Positions 1-5,335 of a DNA stretch of 5,745 nt are shown in pieces (the stretch's first letter is position 1; every line of letters begins with the position of its first letter). The DNA comes from PSRF01 sp035457105 (lineage in GTDB: Bacteria; Acidobacteriota; Blastocatellia; Pyrinomonadales; Pyrinomonadaceae). Both the position numbers and the translations under genes were made by a program. The stretch spans positions 1-5,745 of the forward strand of contig DATIBX010000339.1 of the NCBI GenBank assembly GCA_035457105.1. The letters run 5' to 3'. The notes beneath the pieces were generated by a model. It worked only from the letters and a program-made list of their open reading frames with translations, ran no database searches and was not told the origin of the DNA.

Positions 1-177
1 CTCGCACAGCCGTGGGCTGATGTTGTGCTCAGCGGCGCTGTGACGACGGATCAACTCGAATCGAATCTGAAAGCGTTGAAGTTAGTTTGGGATGAAGAAG
101 CGGCGGCTGAACTATCAATAATCAGTGAACCGGCTGAACAGTATTGGGCCGAGCGAAGCAAGCTGGCTTGGAATTGA
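1..177 (+). CDS. Aldo/keto reductase, C-terminal fragment (gene begins left of window)
   Basis: An open frame enters at base 1 and ends at TGA 175-177, followed at once by a second in-frame stop TAG. The 58 residues visible include VVLSGAVTTDQLESNLKAL, then an E/D-rich helix and the ending PAEQYWAERSKLAWN. In the aldo/keto reductase superfamily the late S-G-A-x-T-x-x-Q-L-x-x-N segment helps bind the NADP(H) adenosine 2'-phosphate, and the W-containing tail is typical of the YghZ/pyridoxal-dehydrogenase-like bacterial branch. The enzyme would be a cytosolic NADPH-dependent carbonyl reductase, substrate unknown. The catalytic Asp-Tyr-Lys-His residues lie outside the window, so activity cannot be judged. 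It is the nearest intact-looking gene left of the integrase remnant and may mark the old chromosomal flank. Family assignment is fairly secure; the subgroup is not. Confidence 0.8.
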   Translation, partial: LAQPWADVVLSGAVTTDQLESNLKALKLVWDEEAAAELSIISEPAEQYWAERSKLAWN

Positions 178-459
178 TAGTATCTAGTACCAGGCTGCGG
201 TCGATCTCAATTTTCTCCAAGTCACGAACGAACGTTGCTGATGACCTTCCTGAACGTGGCGGATGCGAGTGCAAGAACGCGCACTCACCCCATTTTTTCC
301 ACATCGTCAAAGATGACAGAGACGGGCCAAGATGGGAGCTTTACGGGTTGATATATAGCCAGCCTAAGCGATACCTTGACGACCGCTAGGCGAGTAAATA
401 CCGGCTCATATCGTTTCGTCAGACTGCGCGGTTCCCTCTCGAACGTCTTAAATTCGTCG
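178..459. other. Intergenic stretch with no recognisable gene
   Basis: Between the reductase stop and the first recognisable integrase residues I see no convincing gene. A plus-strand frame starting at TTG 144 stays open to 389, and a minus-strand frame covers 285-611, but neither shows a motif, ribosome binding site or family resemblance, and the latter runs antisense to the integrase remnant. In the integrase frame (frame 1) the stretch 361-459 is open but has no residues I can match to a recombinase. It may be the scar of the deletion that removed the N-terminal two thirds of the integrase. Confidence 0.4.
267..298 (+). terminator. Possible weak terminator after the aldo/keto reductase
   Basis: A 6-bp inverted repeat GAGTGC (267-272) / GCACTC (281-286) with an 8-nt loop is followed six bases later by TTTTTT (293-298). 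It lies about 90 nt after the aldo/keto reductase stop. The stem is short and the gap before the T-run is long, so it may be chance. Confidence 0.25.
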
Positions 460-756
460 AAGATCCTTCGTCGGGCTGCAGCTCGTGTTGGCATAAAGTA
501 AAGAATCGGCTGGCATACATTCAGGCACGCGTACTCCTCGACCTTGATTGCAAACGGTGAAAATCTTAAGGTGGTCCAGGAACTAATGCGCCACGCGAGC
601 GGTCGTTTCATACTGGAGTTTTACCCGCAGGCGAAGGCAAGAGCTAAGCGAGAAGCGCAAGAGCGTATCGTTGAAATGATGCTTCCAGACGAAGGTCTAG
701 CTAAGATCCGGCTGCAACGCAGAGATCCACTGAACTGTTGGGCAGGTAATGCGTAG
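460..756 (+). pseudogene. Tyrosine recombinase/integrase remnant, copy 1 (C-terminal catalytic part)
   Basis: In frame 1 the reading KILRRAAARVGIK-stop-RIGWHTFRHAYSSTLIANG, continued by VKVVQELMRHA-like and FYPQAKARAKREAQERIVEMM segments, matches the C-terminal catalytic half of phage-type tyrosine recombinases. Visible catalytic elements are the H-T-F-R-H box at 514-528 (His-x-x-Arg), the second-box histidine in LMRHAS and the tyrosine at 622-624 (FILEFY), the expected nucleophile. A TAA at 499-501 interrupts the frame exactly where relatives carry Lys in GI-x-K-RIGW, so it looks like a Lys-to-stop mutation. The N-terminal DNA-binding domain and the first catalytic Arg are absent upstream. 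The natural C-terminus and stop (754-756) remain. A short TTG-initiated protein from 544 could be read but would lack HTFRH. The remnant points toward the 33-bp repeat. The identification is strong; that the gene is dead follows from the missing parts. Confidence 0.85.
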
Positions 757-1254
757 CAAGGAAGATCGTTAACGAGGGGACAAATGGTGTCTTGTGATGC
801 CACGGAAAGTGCGGTGAGTGCCTGTAAGTTATTGAAAGCATTGGTAGGCCCCAGACCCCTCCCGTGTCAAGCTCTACGGTGGGCCAACTCTTTTAGAATC
901 AACAAGCACTAAATTTCCTCGGAAAAATTCGCACTGCATCCACTGCTTCAACTGCACTTTCAACACATTCTTATGTGCCAATTATGTGCCCACTATATAA
1001 CATTGTTCAGATAGCTCGGAGCATTTCTTGTCGATGTCGGACCTCACAACACTCTAACCGCGCGCATTCGGTTAACAGCGGACTTTGATCTCGTCGAGAG
1101 TGTTGCCATGAGCGCTCCGATTTCAGCCTCTCCACTTGAGCCGACATCAACTCTCACAAAGCTCTGGTCCATTATCGGGACGCACGGGGCTATTTCATAA
1201 GCCAGGTCGAGACATCGATCGAATATGTCGACGTGGAAGGACAGCTTCAGCAGA
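757..1254. other. Non-coding interval holding the left repeat; no clear gene
   Basis: This roughly 500-bp interval lies between integrase remnant 1 and the TetR gene. It holds the left copy of the long direct repeat (about 896-1042, with its perfect 33-bp core at 924-956). The rest shows no gene I can support. A minus-strand frame is open from 1274 to the TGA at 1044-1046 (about 75 codons, in part LAYEIAPCVPIMDQSF and VDVGSSGEAEIGALMATL), but it has no good start or binding site, overlaps the TetR 3' end in another frame and is unrecognised. No tRNA gene is seen that could serve as an attachment site. Confidence 0.5.
896..1042 (+). repeat. Long imperfect direct repeat, left copy, with a perfect 33-bp core (924-956)
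   Basis: Bases 924-956 are identical over 33 bp to 4488-4520. The core contains three ACTGC units (933-937, 942-946, 951-955) spaced 9 bp start to start. Imperfect similarity continues left to about 896 (AATCAA...CAC...CTC) and right through a shared TGCCCAC near 987-993 and CATTTCT at 1022-1028. The alignment offset stays at 3564-3566 bp throughout, so the similarity is collinear and not chance. The copy sits downstream of integrase remnant 1, the usual place for an integrase-proximal attachment site. The repeat is directly visible; its role as an att site is inferred. Confidence 0.8.
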
Positions 1255-1812
1255 TTACGACTTGGGAAAAGCTCTTAGGATCGCCTCCGCAGACGACAGG
1301 AGTGGAACCTCTCTGGCTGTTCCGAAGACCATTCGGGCGCAGAGTGCGCCATCGATAATGGTGAGCAGCTTCGCAGCTGCTTCCTTTCTGTCAATTTCGA
1401 GTGGTCTTAGCAGATTGGCGAAATAGGCCAGCAGTTTGTCTTTGTGCTCAGTCACGCGGCGATGAAGAGGATGAGCAGTGTCCGGGTACTCCGATGCGAC
1501 AAGTAGGAAGGGACAACCCCTGACCTCGGGCCCGTTCACGAGCTGGTCGATTCTGATTAGGGCCTCGTGCACATCTTTGGGGGTAGGCGAGCCCAAGAGA
1601 TAGTCCCAAAACAATCGATCCCGGTTGTCGAGGTAGGCCAGCACCAGCGCGTCTTTGCTCTCGAAATGCCGGTAGAAGGTGGCTTTCGCTACGTTGGCGA
1701 AGGACATGATTTTTTCGGTCCCCGTCGCGCGTACTCCGTCTGTGTAGAAGAGGTGATCCGCGACGTCCATAATTCTCGTCCGCGCTTCAATCTCTTTTCC
1801 TGCTACTCTCAT
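1255..1812 (-). CDS. TetR/AcrR-family transcriptional repressor
   Basis: This 185-residue protein has the normal TetR-family length. Residues about 10-55 form the N-terminal DNA-binding domain: IMDVADHLFYTDGVRATG, then the recognition-helix signature VAKATFYRHFESKDAL. The rest is the helical ligand/dimer domain and includes EVRGCPFLLVASE around Cys100. A Gly-Cys at this place occurs in many TetR relatives, and in NemR the equivalent region holds the electrophile-sensing cysteine; a sensing role for Cys100 is inferred here. A second cysteine is Cys158. The start ATG at 1812 puts the helix-turn-helix at the usual distance, though I see no strong Shine-Dalgarno. The gene diverges from the AhpD-like/peroxiredoxin-like/ene-reductase operon, and a palindrome begins only 16 bp upstream of its start. 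It therefore very likely represses both itself and the operon. The ligand is unknown. Confidence 0.92.
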   Translation of the reverse strand: MRVAGKEIEARTRIMDVADHLFYTDGVRATGTEKIMSFANVAKATFYRHFESKDALVLAYLDNRDRLFWDYLLGSPTPKDVHEALIRIDQLVNGPEVRGCPFLLVASEYPDTAHPLHRRVTEHKDKLLAYFANLLRPLEIDRKEAAAKLLTIIDGALCARMVFGTAREVPLLSSAEAILRAFPKS

Positions 1813-1821
1813 AAGTTTATC

Positions 1822-1851
1822 TTGACACAGACAGACTCGTCTGTCTATTTT
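1822..1851 (+). promoter_or_regulatory. Sigma70-type promoter of the stress operon
   Basis: TTGACA (1822-1827) is a perfect -35 hexamer. With an 18-bp spacer it is followed by TATTTT (1846-1851), a plausible -10. The spacer is filled almost exactly by operator 1, so a bound repressor would block polymerase directly. Transcription would begin near 1858 and run into operator 2. The -35 is certain as sequence; its use as a promoter is inferred. Confidence 0.65.
1829..1846. promoter_or_regulatory. TetR operator 1 (18-bp palindrome)
   Basis: AGACAGAC-TC-GTCTGTCT is a perfect 8-bp inverted repeat around a 2-bp centre. It lies between the -35 and -10 of the plus-strand promoter and 16 bp upstream of the TetR start codon, the classic position for control of a divergent pair. 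Its arms are identical to those of operator 2. Confidence 0.88.
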
Positions 1852-1861
1852 ATGTTTTTTG

Positions 1862-1879
1862 AGACAGACCTGTCTGTCT
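1862..1879. promoter_or_regulatory. TetR operator 2 (18-bp palindrome)
   Basis: AGACAGAC-CT-GTCTGTCT has the same arms as operator 1 and differs only in the 2-bp centre. Centre-to-centre distance is 33 bp, close to three helical turns, so two repressor dimers would sit on the same DNA face. It lies just downstream of the expected transcription start and upstream of the ribosome binding site AAAGGGGA (1887-1894). Confidence 0.88.
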
Positions 1880-1905
1880 AAGCATTAAAGGGGATCTTTT
1901 TGATT

Positions 1906-2460
1906 ATGAGCACTCAAGCCAACCTATTCAGCCCTTTCGGCTTGGAAACCGCACCGGAAGGGTCACGACCACTTCTTCAAAGGGTGCAAAGGTCCTTCAA
2001 GTTCATTCCGAACCTCTATGCCAGCTTCGCGAATTCCCCTGTCTTGCTTGAGGGGTATCTGGGTCTGGAAGGCGTATTTGAGAAGGCGAGCCTAAGCGCG
2101 GTAGAGCGCCAAATCGTCTTGCTAGCCGCGAGCGTCGAGAATAGCTGTAAGTACTGCACGGCCGCTCACAGCACCGTATTGAAGGCCTTCCTGCATGCAC
2201 CTGCAGAGGTTGTCTTTGCTGTGAGGTCCAACCAACCCTTGTCTGATCCGAAGTTGAATGCGCTGGTCACGCTCACGAAGGAGATCGTTTCTGAACGTGG
2301 ACACGTGCGTGCGCAAACCATCGAGAACTTCTTGGCAGCAGGATACAGGAAAGAACAGGTACTCGAAGTTCTGATCGGTATCGCCCTGAAAACGATGAGC
2401 AACTATTTAGACCACCTTTCTCCTAACGAGCTCGACCAGCCATTTCGCTCCGAAGGCTGA
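1906..2460 (+). CDS. AhpD-like / carboxymuconolactone decarboxylase-family protein (CxxC)
   Basis: A 184-residue all-helical-type protein of the AhpD/carboxymuconolactone decarboxylase superfamily. The signature is Glu68 in VERQIVLLAASVENS, followed by Cys81-x-x-Cys84-x-x-x-His88 (CKYCTAAH). In AhpD these Glu, Cys and His residues form the proton-relay and thiol peroxidase/reductase centre, so the redox version of the family is likely and not a ring-opening decarboxylase. It should act in the cytosol on peroxides or as a thiol reductant of a partner. I chose ATG 1906 (MSTQANLF) over the upstream TTG at 1900: AAAGGGGA at 1887-1894 lies 11 nt from the ATG but only 5 nt from the TTG, so the choice is not certain. 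It is first in the operon under the double operator and 26 nt before the peroxiredoxin-like gene. The exact substrate is unknown. Confidence 0.88.
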   Translation: MSTQANLFSPFGLETAPEGSRPLLQRVQRSFKFIPNLYASFANSPVLLEGYLGLEGVFEKASLSAVERQIVLLAASVENSCKYCTAAHSTVLKAFLHAPAEVVFAVRSNQPLSDPKLNALVTLTKEIVSERGHVRAQTIENFLAAGYRKEQVLEVLIGIALKTMSNYLDHLSPNELDQPFRSEG

Positions 2461-2486
2461 AACGGGAAAACAAGGGAACTGAGTTT

Positions 2487-3059
2487 ATGAGATATAAGGC
2501 AGGAGACGTCTTTCGTCAGTTAACAGTCACCACATCAAAAGGCGCGCCCGTAACGATTCCAGTTGCCGGCGCCAACTATACACACCTCCAGTTCCGTCGC
2601 TTTTCCGGATGCCCGATTTGCAATACCCACATAGCGGAGTTTCGCCGGAGCATAGCTCAGCTTGAGGCGGCGGGGATACACGAAGTTCTGTTCTTTCATT
2701 CCTCGCAAGAGGATGTAGCCGCTTTTCATAACCACCTCCCTTTTGACGCGGTCGGTGACCGCGAGAAACAGTACTACAGCCAGTTCGGAGTGGAGTCATC
2801 GTGGAAGGTTGTCAGTGCGGCTGCAGTCCGAGCCGCCTTAACCAGCATCTGGCGCGGTAACTTCAGGTTGAAGATAACGGGTGGTCCGTTAGGACTGCCT
2901 GCCGAGTTCCTGCTTGCGCCGGACGGCCGCATCAAGGCCGCACATTACGGAAGGCATGCGTACGATCAATGGTCAGTCCAAACACTTCTGGATCTCGCTC
3001 GAGATTCGAGATCGGTGGTATCGGACGCAGCTAAGTCCATCAACAGGAGCGCAAGATGA
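2487..3059 (+). CDS. Peroxiredoxin-like (AhpC/TSA-type thioredoxin-fold) protein with CPIC motif
   Basis: A 190-residue thioredoxin-fold protein. Residues about 31-50 (YTHLQFRRFSGCPICNTHIA) carry Cys42-Pro-Ile-Cys45 at the N-end of the active-site helix. GLPAEFLLAPDGRI (136-149) supplies the usual pre-strand proline (Pro138), and HYGRHAYDQWSVQTLL closes the fold as in the peroxiredoxin-like family. Classical peroxiredoxins have PxxxTxxC; this one has a CxxC, so disulfide exchange or an atypical peroxidase reaction is expected. AAGGGAA at 2472-2478 is a good ribosome binding site before ATG 2487. No signal peptide or membrane segment is visible, so it should be cytosolic. Its TGA overlaps the start of the ene-reductase (ATGA, 3056-3059), implying translational coupling. 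Pairing with the adjacent AhpD-like protein as a redox couple is an inference from position and matching CxxC motifs. Confidence 0.87.
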   Translation: MRYKAGDVFRQLTVTTSKGAPVTIPVAGANYTHLQFRRFSGCPICNTHIAEFRRSIAQLEAAGIHEVLFFHSSQEDVAAFHNHLPFDAVGDREKQYYSQFGVESSWKVVSAAAVRAALTSIWRGNFRLKITGGPLGLPAEFLLAPDGRIKAAHYGRHAYDQWSVQTLLDLARDSRSVVSDAAKSINRSAR

Positions 3060-4156
3060 GGAGTCTCTTCGAATCGGTACAACTCGGATCACTGGTACTG
3101 GCAAATCGCGTCTTTATGGCACCGCTTACGCGGAACCGCGCCAACGCAGATGGCGTGCAAGGCGAGCTAGCGGCGACTTACTACGCGCAACGAGCATCAG
3201 CAGGACTAATCATCACTGAGGCAACGCAGATTTCCCCCATGGGGAAGGGATACATCAACACTCCTGGTATTCATTCTCCTCAACAAGTTAGAGCCTGGCG
3301 CCGCATTGTGGATGCCGTGCATAAAAAAGGCGGGCGAATATTTCTTCAGTTGTGGCATGTCGGCAGGATTTCGCATTCATCCTTATTGCCTAACAATTCG
3401 CTGCCGGTAGCCCCCTCCGCAATTCGTGCTAATAGCCATACATTTATCGCATCGGGGCCGGCACAAGTGTCGGAACCAGTCGCCTTGACATTGTCGGGTA
3501 TCCGAGAAACGTTAGCCGACTACCGAGCAGCTGCCGCTAACGCGAAGGAAGCCGGGTTCGATGGCGTCGAGATTCATGCGGCCAATGGGTACTTGATCGA
3601 TCAATTTCTTCGCAGTGGATCGAATCAACGAAGCGATCTCTATGGAGGCAGCGCTTCGAACCGTGTTCGGTTCCTGACTGAGGTAGCGGAAAAGGTGTTG
3701 GAAGTATGGGACAAAGATCGTATTGGGGTGCGAATTTCCCCAACCGGAGCCTTTAATGATATGGAAGACAGCAATCCGACGGAGACTTTTGGCGTGGCAG
3801 TCGACCGGCTGAACAGTTACAGAATTGGCTATTTGCATGTGGTCGAGTCGGCTCAGGATGGTCGGCAGAACAATGTGTTTGATCGGGTTTTGTTGAAGCG
3901 TTTGAGAGGACTATGGAAGGGCTTTTACGTCGTGAATGGCGGTTATGACGGACGCCGAGGAAAAGAGGCAGTACAAAAACAGCACGCCGATGCTGTCGCT
4001 TACGGGCGCGCTTTCCTGGCCAATCCCGATTTGCCACGACGCCTAAAGCTTGGAGCTCCGCTCAATGAACCGGATCAGCAAACTTTCTACGGAGGAGACC
4101 GCAGAGGCTACACGGATTATCCCTCCCTATCAGGAGACGTCACCGCCTCCAGTTAG
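3056..4156 (+). CDS. Old Yellow Enzyme-family FMN oxidoreductase (alkene reductase, NemA-like)
   Basis: This 366-residue protein has the full length of the NADH:flavin oxidoreductase/OYE family, an FMN-binding TIM barrel. Visible family residues are Thr25 in MAPLTRNRA (flavin tuning), Gln98, Trp100 and His101 in FLQLWHVGR, the substrate-binding pair His174/Asn177 with Tyr179 in VEIHAANGYLIDQFL, SNQRSDLYGG, Arg226 in VGVRIS-type context (IGVRISPTGAF), the phosphate-binding VNGGYDG and AYGRAFLANPDLPRR, and the C-terminal YTDYPSL. All expected catalytic positions seem present. The family reduces activated C=C bonds, and some members reduce N-ethylmaleimide, nitrate esters or methylglyoxal-type electrophiles, using NAD(P)H in the cytosol. 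ATG 3056 overlaps the previous stop and has AGGAG (3045-3049) 6 nt upstream. It is last in the operon; no clear terminator follows. Regulation by the divergent TetR would match the NemR-NemA pattern. The natural substrate is unknown. Confidence 0.95.
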   Translation: MRSLFESVQLGSLVLANRVFMAPLTRNRANADGVQGELAATYYAQRASAGLIITEATQISPMGKGYINTPGIHSPQQVRAWRRIVDAVHKKGGRIFLQLWHVGRISHSSLLPNNSLPVAPSAIRANSHTFIASGPAQVSEPVALTLSGIRETLADYRAAAANAKEAGFDGVEIHAANGYLIDQFLRSGSNQRSDLYGGSASNRVRFLTEVAEKVLEVWDKDRIGVRISPTGAFNDMEDSNPTETFGVAVDRLNSYRIGYLHVVESAQDGRQNNVFDRVLLKRLRGLWKGFYVVNGGYDGRRGKEAVQKQHADAVAYGRAFLANPDLPRRLKLGAPLNEPDQQTFYGGDRRGYTDYPSLSGDVTASS

Positions 4157-4317
4157 TGGTGCTCGTCTCGTTCCGCCTCGCGAACAAGCTGGTGAGAGAC
4201 CCAAAGCTTCTCCACCTGACTCTCCTACTCGGCGCGGCGGGAGAGCACTCACATTGACATTTGGGTACGCTTGTCGGGCTGGGCCAGGGGCCGAGAATCA
4301 TAACGAGAGTTTAGCGG

Positions 4318-4470
4318 AAAGAGATCGGCTGGGATACATTCCGGCACCCCTATTCTTCGACGCTGATTGCGAAATTGGAGGCTGTGAAGGTGGTCCAGGA
4401 ACTAATGCAGCATGCCAGCAGTCGTTTCACTCTGGAGGTTTACACAGATGCAAAAGCGATGAAATCAATA
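4318..4470 (+). pseudogene. Tyrosine recombinase/integrase remnant, copy 2
   Basis: In frame 1, KEIGWDTFRHPYSSTLIAKL followed by EAVKVVQELMQHASSRF and TLEVYTDAKAMK is plainly the same C-terminal recombinase block as copy 1. An ungapped hand alignment of 505-639 with 4324-4458 gives 102 of 135 identical bases, including 22 in a row (568-589 and 4387-4408). The histidine of the HTFRH box has become Asp (GAT at 4333-4335), while the Arg, the second-box His (4411-4413) and the nucleophile Tyr (4441-4443) remain. An in-frame TAG (4312-4314) lies just upstream. The tail AKREAQERIVEMM of copy 1 is missing: after about 4458 the sequence jumps directly into the repeat region, a deletion of roughly 250 bp relative to copy 1. 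No N-terminal domain is found. Nonfunctional with near certainty. Confidence 0.83.
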
Positions 4471-4610
4471 ACACAAAATTGCTCAGTAAAATTCGCACTG
4501 CATCCACTGCTTCAACTGCATGTTCCGGCACCTTTTTGTGTGCAAAACTGAATGCCCACTTTATATCACTTGGCGTTGACACGACACATTTCTCGGGAAT
4601 GTCTTGTCCA
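4461..4610 (+). repeat. Long imperfect direct repeat, right copy, with a perfect 33-bp core (4488-4520)
   Basis: This is the right partner of 896-1042. The core 4488-4520 is identical to 924-956, and flanking similarity continues through AATGCCCACT (4551-4560) and CATTTCT (4587-4593) with a near-constant offset. It lies about 30 bp after the last recognisable residue of integrase remnant 2. The two copies are in the same orientation and bracket 3,564 bp from repeat start to repeat start, enclosing TetR, the three-gene operon and integrase remnant 2. Confidence 0.8.
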
Positions 4611-4795
4611 ATTCTGTTCTTATATATGGGAATAAAAGCCTCAATAAACGGATTTAAGTGGAACCGCCAATTTGGTGGAAATGTTCGAGTGGCCCAAGAA
4701 TTAGAAATCGAGGAATAATTTGATGGCCCACGGGTATCTAATTCAGAGGAATTACATCGTGGGATTGGATTCAAGTTAGGGAGGTCCTTAAGCGA

Positions 4796-5203
4796 ATGAA
4801 AAAGATTGGTATTACTTACTGGGTGTTTACCGCGTTTGCAGGGGCATTCATGTTGATGACGGCAATTCCCGATTTGTTACAGGTTCCTAGCGCACAGGGA
4901 GTCATAGCGCATTTAGGCTATCCGGACTATCTACTGCCTTTCTTAGGAGTCGCAAAGCTCTTCGGTGTTGCCGCCCTGTTGGTTCCACGATTTCCGAGAC
5001 TCAAAGAATGGGCTTATGCCGGTCTGATTTTTGACCTCGTAGGTGCTTTCTATTCTCACCTTTCGGTCGGCGATGGTCCAGGCAATTGGCTCTTTTCGAT
5101 TATTGGGCTGGTGTTGGTAATCGGATCGTATTTTTTCTATCAACGAAAGCTGAACCATCACCAAATCGGGGAGTTAGGCGGAAACTTATTTCGTCCGGCG
5201 TAA
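4796..5203 (+). CDS. DoxX-like family integral membrane protein
   Basis: A 135-residue hydrophobic protein with four predicted membrane helices at about residues 5-23, 44-62, 72-89 and 98-115. Between them are features typical of the DoxX-like (DoxX_2) group: HLGYPDYLLPFLGVAK after helix 1, a PRFPRLKEWAYAGL link and FDLVGAFYSHLSVGDG at helix 3. The C-terminus is short, charged and probably cytoplasmic. ATG 4796 is preceded by AGGGAGG (4778-4784), an excellent binding site though 11 nt away. The biochemical role of this group is mostly unknown; some DoxX relatives are tied to thiol or redox stress, which would suit the neighbouring module, but that is inference. The gene lies beyond the right repeat, outside the unit with the TetR operon, and is probably transcribed separately. 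Family call good, function unknown. Confidence 0.88.
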   Translation: MKKIGITYWVFTAFAGAFMLMTAIPDLLQVPSAQGVIAHLGYPDYLLPFLGVAKLFGVAALLVPRFPRLKEWAYAGLIFDLVGAFYSHLSVGDGPGNWLFSIIGLVLVIGSYFFYQRKLNHHQIGELGGNLFRPA

Positions 5204-5335
5204 GGATGACAAGGAAAGTAGAATAGCGAACCAAAATAAATTAGTCATGACGGCTCGTAGAATGAAGAAGACTGCTCTGAGTAACAAAGTTGAATCAGTT
5301 CGGCTGCACTTCCCGCAGGCCGAAATGGCCAAAGA
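5204..5335. other. Spacer after DoxX with a bulged hairpin
   Basis: No gene I can support lies here. TTCGGCTGC (5299-5307) and GCAGGCCGAA (5315-5324) form a 9-bp stem with one bulged G and a 7-nt loop. No T-run follows on either strand, so it is not a standard terminator, although it lies between the converging DoxX and right-edge frames where one would be expected. Confidence 0.35.

Larger units (their letters stand above)
4157..4795. other. Interval with integrase remnant 2 and right repeat; otherwise empty
   Basis: This 639-bp gap between the ene-reductase and the DoxX gene holds integrase remnant 2 (about 4318-4470) and the right repeat copy (4461-4610). At 4220-4245 an imperfect hairpin CTCTCC/GGAGAG around a GC-rich loop could slow transcription after the operon, but no T-run follows it. 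A plus-strand frame 4050-4718 is open for 222 codons but runs through both the ene-reductase end and the integrase remnant in the wrong frame, so I treat it as chance. Bases 4611-4777 are AT-rich and probably hold the DoxX promoter; I could not pick a convincing -35/-10 pair. Confidence 0.5.

Noticed and set aside
285..611. A 108-codon minus-strand frame
   Set aside because: It is antisense to integrase remnant 1, whose recombinase motifs are unmistakable, and has no recognisable content of its own.
924..956. The 33-bp repeat as part of a tRNA gene or a CRISPR repeat
   Set aside because: No cloverleaf or anticodon arm can be drawn around it, and only two copies about 3.5 kb apart exist, with no spacer array.
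1136..1426. A 96-codon plus-strand frame antisense to the TetR 3' end
   Set aside because: It shows no motif or binding site and its second half is the complement of a well-supported TetR gene.
1567..1881. A 104-codon plus-strand frame antisense to TetR running through the promoter
   Set aside because: It spans both operators and lies opposite the DNA-binding domain of TetR; its composition is that of a shadow frame.
2914..3219. A 101-codon plus-strand frame across the peroxiredoxin-like/ene-reductase junction
   Set aside because: It overlaps two strongly supported genes in another frame and is rich in Arg and Thr as expected for a shadow.
4576..4604. TTGACA at 4576-4581 as a -35 for the DoxX gene
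   Set aside because: No acceptable -10 lies 16-18 bp downstream, and it is about 200 bp from the gene.
4050..4718. A 222-codon plus-strand open frame
   Set aside because: It overlaps the ene-reductase C-terminus and then crosses integrase remnant 2 and the right repeat in the wrong frame. Frame 1 there clearly encodes the recombinase block, so this frame is accidental.
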